From Treponema sp. (lineage in GTDB: Bacteria; Spirochaetota; Spirochaetia; Treponematales; Treponemataceae): a stretch of 64,000 nucleotides of DNA. Position 1 is the stretch's first letter. Every line of letters begins with the position of its first letter. The position numbers were made by a program, and so were the translations under genes. The notes beneath the pieces are model-generated. The model was not told the origin of the DNA. It searched no databases and worked only from the letters and a program-made list of their open reading frames with translations. Below, one piece after another: positions 7,954 to 16,147 of this stretch. The stretch covers positions 33,408 through 97,407 of the forward strand of contig PDOP01000033.1 of NCBI GenBank assembly GCA_002749205.1. The letters are read 5' to 3'.

Positions 7954-9243
7954 ATGTTCGAGTATCATATAGAGGGCGGCACTCCGATTGAAGGAGTCAT
8001 TAAGGCAAGCGGAAATAAAAATGCGGCACTACCTTGTATTGCGGCCGCAGTGTTGACTAGTGAGGCTGTCGTTTTGCGGAATATACCCGATATTGAAGAT
8101 GTCGGTGTGATGCTCGATGTTTTTAAGTCTTTCGGTGGGGTTGTAGAAAAGATTGATGCAAATGCTTACAGGCTCAGGCTCGAAAAATCCAATTGCTGTG
8201 AAGTTCCTGATGAGTTTGCAAAAAAAATTCGTGCATCTATTTTGTTTGCAGGGCCTTTGCTTGCCCGATGTGGTGTTGCAACTTTGTCTCCGCCGGGCGG
8301 TGATGTTATCGGAAGAAGACGATTGGATACTCACTTTTTGGCTCTTACCGAATTAGGTGCAAGTGTTTCAACCGAAAATAAGTTTTCATTTAAGGCGGAT
8401 AAACTGCACGGTAAAGATATATTTTTAGACGAGGCTTCGGTTACGGCAACGGAAAATGCAATTATGGCGGCGGTACTTGCCGAGGGTGTTACTATTTTAA
8501 CAAATGTTGCAAGCGAGCCTCATGTTCAGGATCTATGCAATTTACTCAATTTGATGGGTGCAAAAATTACAGGCATAGGCTCGAATATTCTGACTATTTC
8601 AGGTGTTGATGTTTTGCACGGTGCGGATTTTTCAATCGGCCCGGACTACATGGAAATCGGCTCGTACATCGGACTTGCAGTAGCAACACACGGCTCCATT
8701 AAAATTACAAATATCAACCCAAAAGATATGCGTCCTTTAAAACAGGGATTTGCAAAACTTGGAATTACATGGGAAATTAAAGACAACACATTAAGTATAA
8801 GCAAAAATCAGACGCTTACGGTAAATAAAGATTTTGGCGGTATGATACCAAAAATTGATGACGCTCCATGGCCTGGTTTTCCTGCGGACTTAACGAGTAT
8901 TATGGTTGTTATTGCAACCCAAGTTACAGGCACTGTTTTAATTCACGAAAAAATGTTTGAATCCAGAATGTTTTTCGTTGACAAGTTAATCAGTATGGGT
9001 GCAATGATAACCCTTTGCGATCCACATCGAGTAGTTGTTACCGGCCCCAGTCTTTTGCAAGGCTCTGAGTTAGTTTCTCCTGATGTCCGTGCGGGTATGG
9101 CGATTTTAATCGCTGCTTGTTGTGCAAAGGGAAAAAGCGTAATTAAAAACATTTATCAAATTGACCGAGGGTATGAAGATTTAGAAGGAAGATTAAAATC
9201 TCTTGGAGTGAAAATAAAACGAAAAGAAGTTTCGACTCAATAA
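7954..9243 (+). CDS. murA: UDP-N-acetylglucosamine 1-carboxyvinyltransferase MurA
   Basis: Catalyses the first committed step of peptidoglycan synthesis in the cytoplasm, transferring enolpyruvate from PEP to UDP-GlcNAc. At 429 residues it is full length, with the two-lobed EPSP-synthase fold. The N-terminal SGNKNAALP motif carries the active-site Lys and Asn. The active-site loop reads PPGGDVIGRRR, with Asp117 where most bacterial enzymes have the fosfomycin-reactive Cys. This Cys-to-Asp form is known in mycobacteria, chlamydiae and Borrelia and predicts fosfomycin insensitivity. It has its own promoter and an AGGGGG ribosome-binding site. 54 nt precede the next gene. Confidence 0.96.
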   Translation: MFEYHIEGGTPIEGVIKASGNKNAALPCIAAAVLTSEAVVLRNIPDIEDVGVMLDVFKSFGGVVEKIDANAYRLRLEKSNCCEVPDEFAKKIRASILFAGPLLARCGVATLSPPGGDVIGRRRLDTHFLALTELGASVSTENKFSFKADKLHGKDIFLDEASVTATENAIMAAVLAEGVTILTNVASEPHVQDLCNLLNLMGAKITGIGSNILTISGVDVLHGADFSIGPDYMEIGSYIGLAVATHGSIKITNINPKDMRPLKQGFAKLGITWEIKDNTLSISKNQTLTVNKDFGGMIPKIDDAPWPGFPADLTSIMVVIATQVTGTVLIHEKMFESRMFFVDKLISMGAMITLCDPHRVVVTGPSLLQGSELVSPDVRAGMAILIAACCAKGKSVIKNIYQIDRGYEDLEGRLKSLGVKIKRKEVSTQ

Positions 9244-9297
9244 TTTAAATAATTATAAACACAAGGCAACCCCAATATTTACCGACAGGACGAAAAT

Positions 9298-10206
9298 ATG
9301 AAACCACTGAATCAAAAGCAAATTTCAGCCAGACTTGCACTATTATTGCTTTGCATCCTCTGGGGCAGCACCTTTGTCGCAATTTCAAGCACAAAAGATT
9401 TTTTCAACCCGTCATTTTTACTCGCTCTCAGATTTTCAACCGGCTTTGTCGTTCTGTCAATCATCTTTGCAAAAAGATATAAAAATCTCAACACAGCATA
9501 CATAAAAGCCGGTGTTTGGGCGGGAATAAGCAGCTTTCTAGGATACCTTCCTCAGGCACTTGCAATCACCACATTCAAAGGAGACCCCGGACGCTCATCT
9601 TTTTTAGTCGCAACCTACTGTGTCCTCGTACCCTTTATTTCTTGGTTTTTTAATAAAAAACGCCCCGACAAATTTAACATCATAGCCGCATTTATCTGCT
9701 TATTTGGAATTGGCATAATTTCCCTCCCCGACCTAATTGCCGGTAAATCCGTCCAAATAGGCTGGAGCGATGCCCTCTCACTTATAAGCAGTCTGGTTTT
9801 TGCCTTTAACTTAGTCATACTGGAACGCTTTGCACCAAAACTTGATGCCTCGCTTTTTTCGATAATGCACTTTCTTTTCGCCGCAATTTGCGCATGGATT
9901 TTCACACTGCTTTTTGAAGATAACTCCACCACAATCTGGAACCTTCGCTCAATTTTCACACTATTATATTTGGCAATACCGTGTACCGCCCTTACAGTTT
10001 TACTTCAAACCTACGGACAAAAATACACCCCTGCCTCAACCGCCGCCTTATTCTTCGCATTGGAATCCGTATTCGGATTAACATTTTCGGTTATGCTCGG
10101 CTACGAAAAACTCACGGTCAACCTCATAGCAGGCGGATTACTCATCATCTTTTCAATTATTCTAACAGAAACAAAACTTCAATTCAGAGTAAAAACAAAA
10201 CAATAA
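9298..10206 (+). CDS. EamA/DMT-superfamily transporter
   Basis: 302-residue inner-membrane protein with ten predicted helices in two EamA repeats (about 10-145 and 155-290). The N-terminal LLLLCILWGSTFVAI is the characteristic first helix of drug/metabolite exporters, and the second repeat ends in TPASTAALFFALESVFG, also typical. Such proteins export amino acids, drugs or other metabolites; the substrate is not predictable here. It lies 54 nt downstream of murA on the same strand and may be partly cotranscribed. A family A repeat follows it. Confidence 0.9.
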   Translation: MKPLNQKQISARLALLLLCILWGSTFVAISSTKDFFNPSFLLALRFSTGFVVLSIIFAKRYKNLNTAYIKAGVWAGISSFLGYLPQALAITTFKGDPGRSSFLVATYCVLVPFISWFFNKKRPDKFNIIAAFICLFGIGIISLPDLIAGKSVQIGWSDALSLISSLVFAFNLVILERFAPKLDASLFSIMHFLFAAICAWIFTLLFEDNSTTIWNLRSIFTLLYLAIPCTALTVLLQTYGQKYTPASTAALFFALESVFGLTFSVMLGYEKLTVNLIAGGLLIIFSIILTETKLQFRVKTKQ

Positions 10207-10233
10207 TTCAGTGCAACGCTTACGCTTTTGCAT

Positions 10234-10371
10234 CCAACCCGCTCGCTTGCATAATTTTTCCTACTTGACTGATAAACATAATCGGCGTTTTACGCTAACG
10301 CTCCAACCGCCTTTGCTGATGCAAAAAATCGTACGGAAAAATAGACAAACGCTCGCCAAATCAGGTTAAAT
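10234..10371 (+). repeat. Family A structured repeat, copy A4
   Basis: Inner arms ATTTTTCC and GGAAAAAT replace the CTTTCGTCC/GAACGAAAGG pair of A1 and A2, so pairing is kept with a changed sequence. The outer arms hold a direct GCTCGC repeat. It ends in GGTTAAAT. Its right end is also the beginning of the 120-bp direct repeat around the toxin-antitoxin genes. From 10471 to 10663 the DNA is very A/T-rich and holds only the likely toxin-antitoxin promoter. Confidence 0.75.
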
Positions 10372-10470
10372 GTTCAAGTTTATTACTCCGGTGTTCTGAT
10401 GAAAAAAAGCAGTATCAATAAAAATATCATAAAATTTTCAAAATAAAACTTGACAGGAGAATTTTTGCCT
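10351..10470 (+). repeat. Left direct repeat flanking toxin-antitoxin cassette
   Basis: 120 bp nearly identical to 11276-11397, running from GCTCGCCAAATCAGGTTAA to AGGAGAATTTTTGCCT. It includes a TTGACA -35 box but, unlike the right copy, no TATAAT follows at the right distance (GTTTTA instead). Confidence 0.85.
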
Positions 10471-10569
10471 AAGTTTTATTACTTTGTTAGCTGCAAGCTA
10501 AAAGATAAACTGTTTTAATATTACAAAAAATCTGTTTCAGCGATGTATGATAATTTAAAATTATATTTT

Positions 10570-10631
10570 ATATAAATCTTTATATAGCATAAATCTGCCT
10601 ACTTGAATTTATTATGTAAAAATAGTAAATT
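10570..10631 (+). promoter_or_regulatory. Candidate promoter/operator of the toxin-antitoxin pair
   Basis: TTGAAT (10603-10608), a 17-nt spacer and TAAATT (10626-10631) form a weak promoter. Just upstream, ATATAAA-TC-TTTATAT (10570-10585) is an inverted repeat that could serve as an operator for autoregulation. This is inferred from position and symmetry only. Confidence 0.4.
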
Positions 10632-10663
10632 TAATAATAATTAAAATATTTTAGGAGGTTAAA

Positions 10664-10852
10664 ATGCAAATAACCGCAAAAAAAGCAGAAATCAACAATA
10701 TTGTTTCTCATTTTCCTGAACCTGTTTTAGATGATATATTAACATATCTTATGGAAATTCAAAAAAGACTTAACAAAAAAGAAAAAACAGATGAAATTCT
10801 TAATAAGATTTTTACAGAAGATAATAATTTATTACAAAGACTTGCAAAATGA
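10664..10852 (+). CDS. Putative antitoxin of Doc-type module
   Basis: 62-residue protein with an AGGAGG ribosome-binding site. It is short, charged and predicted helical, and precedes a Fic/Doc gene that it overlaps by 4 nt (ATGA), the usual antitoxin-toxin arrangement. It has no recognisable helix-turn-helix; a central PEPVLDDILTYLMEIQKRL segment resembles the helical N-terminal part of small antitoxins in front of toxin genes. Function is assigned from gene order and size, not from homology I can verify. Confidence 0.7.
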   Translation: MQITAKKAEINNIVSHFPEPVLDDILTYLMEIQKRLNKKEKTDEILNKIFTEDNNLLQRLAK

Positions 10853-11220
10853 TAACTATACAAGAAGCTTTATATATACATGATCAAGCTATAAAAGAAT
10901 TTGGTGGTAGTTTTGGAATTAGGGATTATACTATGCTTGAATCAGCATTGAAAAGACCTTATGTTACTTTTAACCATAATGAATTATATCCTAAAATTGA
11001 AGATAAAGCTGCAAGCATCTTAGAAAGTATTATAAAAAATCATCCTTTTATAGATGGTAATAAAAGAGTTGGTTATATTTTAATGAGATATTTATTGTTA
11101 ATGAACAACCGAGATATAAAAGCCAGTGAAGAAGAAAAGTATGACTTTGTTATAAATATTGCAGAAGGAAAAATAAACATTGATGAAATAAAGGATTGGA
11201 TAAAATCAAGGATTATATAA
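10849..11220 (+). CDS. Doc-type (death-on-curing) Fic-fold toxin
   Basis: 123-residue Fic/Doc-fold protein. The catalytic loop HPFIDGNKR (near residues 65-73) fits HxFxDGNKR, the Doc variant; characterised Doc phosphorylates elongation factor Tu and arrests translation. The N-terminal block with FGIRDYTMLESALKRP is typical of Doc. Length matches Doc (about 126). All catalytic residues are present, so the toxin looks intact. It is translationally coupled to the preceding antitoxin, and the pair sits between long direct repeats, suggesting acquisition as a unit. Confidence 0.9.
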   Translation: MITIQEALYIHDQAIKEFGGSFGIRDYTMLESALKRPYVTFNHNELYPKIEDKAASILESIIKNHPFIDGNKRVGYILMRYLLLMNNRDIKASEEEKYDFVINIAEGKINIDEIKDWIKSRII

Positions 11221-11275
11221 AAGCCGGCGTATAATTGGAAGATATTCTAAAAACTTATCATTATTATAGCGACCC

Positions 11276-11397
11276 GCTCGCCAAATCAGGTTAAGCGTTT
11301 AAGTTTATTACTCCGGTGTTCTGATGAAAAAAAGAGTAATATCAATAAAAATATCATAAAATTTTCAAAATAAAACTTGACAGGAGAATTTTTGCCT
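11276..11397 (+). repeat. Right direct repeat flanking toxin-antitoxin cassette
   Basis: Second copy of 10351-10470 with a few differences. It starts within a shortened family A remnant (GACCCGCTCGCC, 11271-11282) in which the left and right ends of an A element are joined at a GCTCGC word. It ends exactly between the -35 and -10 of the chemoreceptor promoter. Confidence 0.85.
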
Positions 11398-11405
11398 GTT
11401 ATAAT
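11377..11405 (+). promoter_or_regulatory. Consensus sigma-70 promoter of the chemoreceptor gene
   Basis: TTGACA (11377-11382), 17 nt, TATAAT (11400-11405): both hexamers are perfect. Predicted transcripts would start near 11412, giving a leader of about 180 nt that contains an 11-C tract. Confidence 0.85.
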
Positions 11406-11458
11406 TATACACATGAGAGAATGTAATTTTACAAATAGAAAAAGTTGTATAAGGGTTA

Positions 11459-11469
11459 CCCCCCCCCCC
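11459..11469 (+). repeat. Poly-C tract in the chemoreceptor leader
   Basis: Eleven consecutive C in an otherwise A/T-rich 5' leader, about 50 nt after the predicted transcription start and 122 nt before the start codon. Such tracts slip during replication and can cause phase variation. Confidence 0.8.
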
Positions 11470-11591
11470 GAAAATTTTTTAAAACAATCAAACTACCTCT
11501 ATTTGCAAAACATGAAATTTATAAAAAAATACTCATAAAAATATCACCTTCCATGGAGGATAATAAATTATAATGTTTGAGAGGTTTAAAA

Positions 11592-13694
11592 ATGAAAGTA
11601 AAAAAAAGTAAAAAACAGTTTTCCGTAAAATGGAAAATCTTAATTGGTTTTGGCGTATTAAGCTTTTTAATTGTGTATGCCTGTGCCACCGTTTCAATAA
11701 GACTGGCAAGAAACGCAATTTATGAAAAAGTGGAAATCCAGCTTAAAGAAAAGGCTGTTGATACAGCAAACATTATTGACGGCAAAATTGCTTTAATTTT
11801 TGAGCAGCTTTACGGTATTACAAAAATACCTTACTTATATGATGGATCTTTATCATTTCAAGAAAAAGCAGAGCGACTACAAGACTACATAGATGCCAAG
11901 AAAATAAAATTTATGATGAGCATGGTTGACACTCAAGGATACCTTTATACAAGAGGATATGATCCTGTCAACCTGTCTTCACAAGAATGGTTTCCTGTTG
12001 CAATGAGCGGTAAAAATTATATTTCAGAGCCTTTTATATCTGCTCTAAACGGAAATTTAATTTTTGTCATCGCCATTCCTGTTTACAATATGGAAAATAA
12101 GATTGTCGGTGTTTTGAATGTCGCAATAGACGGCTTGTGGCTTTCAGAACAAATTAAAGACATCAAAATCGGAGAGACCGGCGGTGCATATATAGTTGGA
12201 AAAAGCGGTATAACCATTGCAGACCCTGACCCCGAAGTTGTAAAAGAACAAGAAAACTCTACGGAAGTAGCAAAAACAGATCCCTCCTATGAAACAATTG
12301 CAAAATTTGAGCAAAGAGCCTTGTCGGAAACAGAACCTGCGGTTGGTTGTTTTTCATGGGAAGGTAATCAAGAAATTGGGGCTTTTGCACAAGTTCCCTG
12401 TACCGGTTGGGCTGTTATTATTTCCGATGATGCAAATAATTTTTTAGGTTCAATAAGTCATTTGCGCATCATGGTTATTCTGACAGGTATTGCAATTTAC
12501 TGTATCGCATTCATTGCTATTTTCATGCTTTCAAACAAAATGGTTAAACCCATAAACACGATAACAAGCTCATTAAAAAACATATCACAAGGCGATTTTA
12601 CTGTTCGCCTGCCCGTAAAAGGAAACGATGAAATTACCGATTTATCAATCAGTTTAAATAACACCGTTGCAGATGTAGGCATCTTATTTAAGCAAGTATT
12701 AAAAAACTCTGAACATATGAGTGAAGTAGGACACAGCCTTTCGGGAAACATGACTGAAACCGCAAGTGCAATAAATCAGGTAAGTGCAAATATTGAAGGT
12801 GTAAAAAATCAGGTTTTCAATCAAAGCGCCGGTGTTACCGAAACTTCAGCAACCATGGAAGAAATTATCAGAACAATACAGCAATTAAACAAAAGCATTG
12901 AAACCCAAGCGAGCACAGTAAGCAGATCTTCGTCATCTATCCAAGAAATGATAAATAATATCAGCAAAATAGGAAAAATGCTTGAAGACGGTAAAGTTAT
13001 TGCAGATGATTTGGATACCAAAACCATTTCCGCAAAAGAAGGTGCAAAAGAAGCCAATACTGAAGTTGCCAAAATTGGAGAGCGCTCTTCAGCTCTTTTG
13101 GAAGCAGCCTCCATAATTCAGAATATCGCCGCACAGACAAACCTGCTCGCTATGAATGCGGCAATTGAAGCCGCACACGCGGGAGAATCCGGCAAGGGCT
13201 TTGCCGTTGTTGCAGATGAAATTAGAAAACTTGCGGAAGAAGCCGGATCGCAAGGTAAGCAAATTGCACAAAGCATCAAGGAAACAACCGAAATCATTAA
13301 AACCATTATCTACAATGGCGAAGCTGCCGAATCCGAGCTTGATGAGGTTGTTAATCTTGTAAAGGCGACACTAAAACAAATTCAAAAAATTGTAATTGCC
13401 ATTCAGGAGCAAGAACACGGCAGTCAGGAAGTTTTAACAGCCCTTAAAGATATTAACGCAGTAACGGGTGAAGTAAAAGACGGCTCTATGGAAATGCTAA
13501 AAGGCGGCGAGCAGGTTGCCGAAGAAATGAGAAAGCTCGATGAGCTTACCCGCGTTATTACCGACAGTATGAACGAAATGGCAAGCGGTGCAAGCCAAAT
13601 AAACAATGCAGTGCAGGAAGTAAACGAGCTTACACAGCAAAATAAAACAAGCATTGAGCGACTTTCTGATGAAGTTAATAAATTTAAGGTGTAG
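11592..13694 (+). CDS. Methyl-accepting chemotaxis protein (Cache type)
   Basis: Transmembrane chemoreceptor of about 700 residues that would signal to CheW/CheA. In order: short cytoplasmic tail, first membrane helix (about 13-33), a periplasmic double-Cache-like sensor (about 40-290), second membrane helix near 300-320, HAMP (about 320-375) and a long cytoplasmic signalling coiled coil whose hairpin tip includes the [20 protein letters not shown] block. No CheB/CheR-binding pentapeptide is seen at the C-terminus. I chose ATG 11592 (SD AGAGG, 7 nt away) over the in-frame TTG at 11577. Ligand unknown. Confidence 0.93.
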   Translation: MKVKKSKKQFSVKWKILIGFGVLSFLIVYACATVSIRLARNAIYEKVEIQLKEKAVDTANIIDGKIALIFEQLYGITKIPYLYDGSLSFQEKAERLQDYIDAKKIKFMMSMVDTQGYLYTRGYDPVNLSSQEWFPVAMSGKNYISEPFISALNGNLIFVIAIPVYNMENKIVGVLNVAIDGLWLSEQIKDIKIGETGGAYIVGKSGITIADPDPEVVKEQENSTEVAKTDPSYETIAKFEQRALSETEPAVGCFSWEGNQEIGAFAQVPCTGWAVIISDDANNFLGSISHLRIMVILTGIAIYCIAFIAIFMLSNKMVKPINTITSSLKNISQGDFTVRLPVKGNDEITDLSISLNNTVADVGILFKQVLKNSEHMSEVGHSLSGNMTETASAINQVSANIEGVKNQVFNQSAGVTETSATMEEIIRTIQQLNKSIETQASTVSRSSSSIQEMINNISKIGKMLEDGKVIADDLDTKTISAKEGAKEANTEVAKIGERSSALLEAASIIQNIAAQTNLLAMNAAIEAAHAGESGKGFAVVADEIRKLAEEAGSQGKQIAQSIKETTEIIKTIIYNGEAAESELDEVVNLVKATLKQIQKIVIAIQEQEHGSQEVLTALKDINAVTGEVKDGSMEMLKGGEQVAEEMRKLDELTRVITDSMNEMASGASQINNAVQEVNELTQQNKTSIERLSDEVNKFKV

Positions 13695-13782
13695 CTTAAT
13701 TAACATAGCACTTAAGTAAGCTAAGGTAAAATCGCTCGAAGGCGGGGGATTACTTAAGCCTGCAATTGCCAAAAAACCGGCG

Positions 13783-13933
13783 TGTTAAACTTTTTAATTT
13801 AGCGTGAAGTGGACGGGCGAAGTCTACACTTTTGCTTGATTATAAAATGCAGTAAAGGTCTTTGACGGCAGGAAAAGCACCGTTTTAATTTTATAAGAAA
13901 AAAGCAAAAGGTTATGCGAGCCCGTCGGGTTGC
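13783..13933 (-). repeat. Family A structured repeat, copy A5 (reverse)
   Basis: Reverse-orientation copy. Outer arms GACGGGC / GCCCGTC and inner arms CTTTTGCTT / AAGCAAAAG pair, with other sequences than in A1 to A4. It fills most of the gap between the chemoreceptor gene and csaA. Confidence 0.7.
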
Positions 13934-13957
13934 TCAAGAAAAAAAAATAATTACACT

Positions 13958-13986
13958 TTGACAGCAATGAAAAAAAATGATAAAAT
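13958..13986 (+). promoter_or_regulatory. csaA promoter abutting the start codon
   Basis: TTGACA (13958-13963), 17 nt, TAAAAT (13981-13986). The ATG begins 6 nt after the -10 box, so the transcript is expected to start at or next to the A of ATG (leaderless). Confidence 0.75.
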
Positions 13987-13991
13987 AAGGC

Positions 13992-14327
13992 ATGAACCAA
14001 ATAGAATGGAGCGACTTTGTTAAAATTGAAATGCGAGTGGGAACAATTATTTTTGCAGAAGAATTTAAAGAGGCAAAAAATCCTGCGTATAAAATGATTG
14101 TTGATTTTGGAGACTACGGCACCCGAAAAACATCTGCACAAATAACGCGACTTTATACGCCGGAAGAGCTAATCGGAAAACAAGTAGTCGCAGTTCTTAA
14201 CTTTCCCAAAAAGCAAATCGCTACCATCATGAGCGAATGCCTAATATTGGGCGGATTATGTGAGCATCAAGAAGTTGTTCTACTTAAGCCTGAGCGAAAA
14301 GTAAAAAACGGCACACAAATAGGGTAA
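13992..14327 (+). CDS. csaA: CsaA-like tRNA-binding domain protein
   Basis: 111-residue stand-alone OB-fold of the tRNA-binding (EMAP/MetRS C-terminal) type. The family block DFVKIEMRVGTI and the LVGKQVVAVLNFPKKQI-like segment match CsaA, a dimeric protein with reported chaperone and tRNA-binding activity. Length is the usual 108-112. There is no spaced ribosome-binding site; the promoter -10 lies 6 nt upstream of the ATG. It converges with eno across a perfect 12-bp inverted repeat. Confidence 0.9.
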   Translation: MNQIEWSDFVKIEMRVGTIIFAEEFKEAKNPAYKMIVDFGDYGTRKTSAQITRLYTPEELIGKQVVAVLNFPKKQIATIMSECLILGGLCEHQEVVLLKPERKVKNGTQIG

Positions 14328-14377
14328 GCTGTGCTGTGTGTCTTATCTCATACAAACCAATATAACTTAACCTACAA

Positions 14378-14410
14378 CGGCAAGTTTTGTACAATTCTCA
14401 AAACTTGCCG
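14378..14410. terminator. Bidirectional hairpin between csaA and eno
   Basis: CGGCAAGTTTTG (14378-14389), 9-nt loop, CAAAACTTGCCG (14399-14410). It lies between converging genes; no strong T-tract follows on either strand. Confidence 0.6.
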
Positions 14411-14420
14411 AGTGCGTATT

Positions 14421-15755
<1,335 letters not shown>

Positions 15756-15793
15756 TTAACATTATTTCAAGTAGCAATAAATTATAAAATAAG

Positions 15794-15905
15794 TTGGGCG
15801 AATTTTTGCATTGCGAAATTTTTACTCATCGCAAACCGATAATTTTCCGCAATGCAAAAAACGGGCTATTCGAGGCTCCGCTATCGCTCCGACTAAAATT
15901 GCGGC
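15794..15905 (+). repeat. Family B structured repeat, copy B1 (left part)
   Basis: Arms TTTTTGCATTGCG and CGCAATGCAAAAA pair around an A/T-rich loop, flanked by GGGCGAA and CGGGCTATTCG. It continues at 16070-16145 after an interrupting family C element. It belongs to the gap 15720-16147, which holds no gene. Confidence 0.8.
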
Positions 15906-15915
15906 TAATAATTAA

Positions 15916-16069
15916 GGAAATTACAAAAGTCAGAGGAGTTTTGTAATTTTTTCCAAAATATACCAAAAAGCGCAATGAAACGAGCTTCTTAGAGATACTT
16001 GTAAAAAGTAATGGACTTTTACAAGTGCCTCAGCTACTTACAAAAGTAACCGACTTTTGCAAGTAACTA
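15916..16069. mobile_element. Family C element (copy C2) nested in family B
   Basis: About 154 bp inserted in copy B1 and flanked by AATTAA at 15910-15915 and 16070-16075. The uninterrupted site can be read in copy B3 (51109-51131). The element consists of hairpins (GGAAATTACAAAAG / TTTTGTAATTTTTTCC; CTTGTAAAAAGT / ACTTTTACAAG) around the core ACCAAAAAGCGCAATGAAAC. It has no ORF, so it would need a transposase in trans, like a MITE. Confidence 0.65.
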
Positions 16070-16145
16070 AATTAACGCCGCAATTTTATTTGGCGTATGT
16101 GTTTTTTAAAAACACATACGCCACCTCTACTATCCCTTTCGCGTA
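16070..16145 (+). repeat. Family B copy B1 (right part) with terminator-like hairpin
   Basis: Contains GGCGTATGTGTTTTT / AAAAACACATACGCC (about 16093-16122), a 15-bp near-perfect hairpin placed 26 nt after the pyrBI stop codon (minus strand), where it may terminate transcription. The equivalent hairpin in B3 is GGGGTATGTG / CACATACCCC, a paired base change. Confidence 0.7.
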
Positions 16146-16147
16146 TC

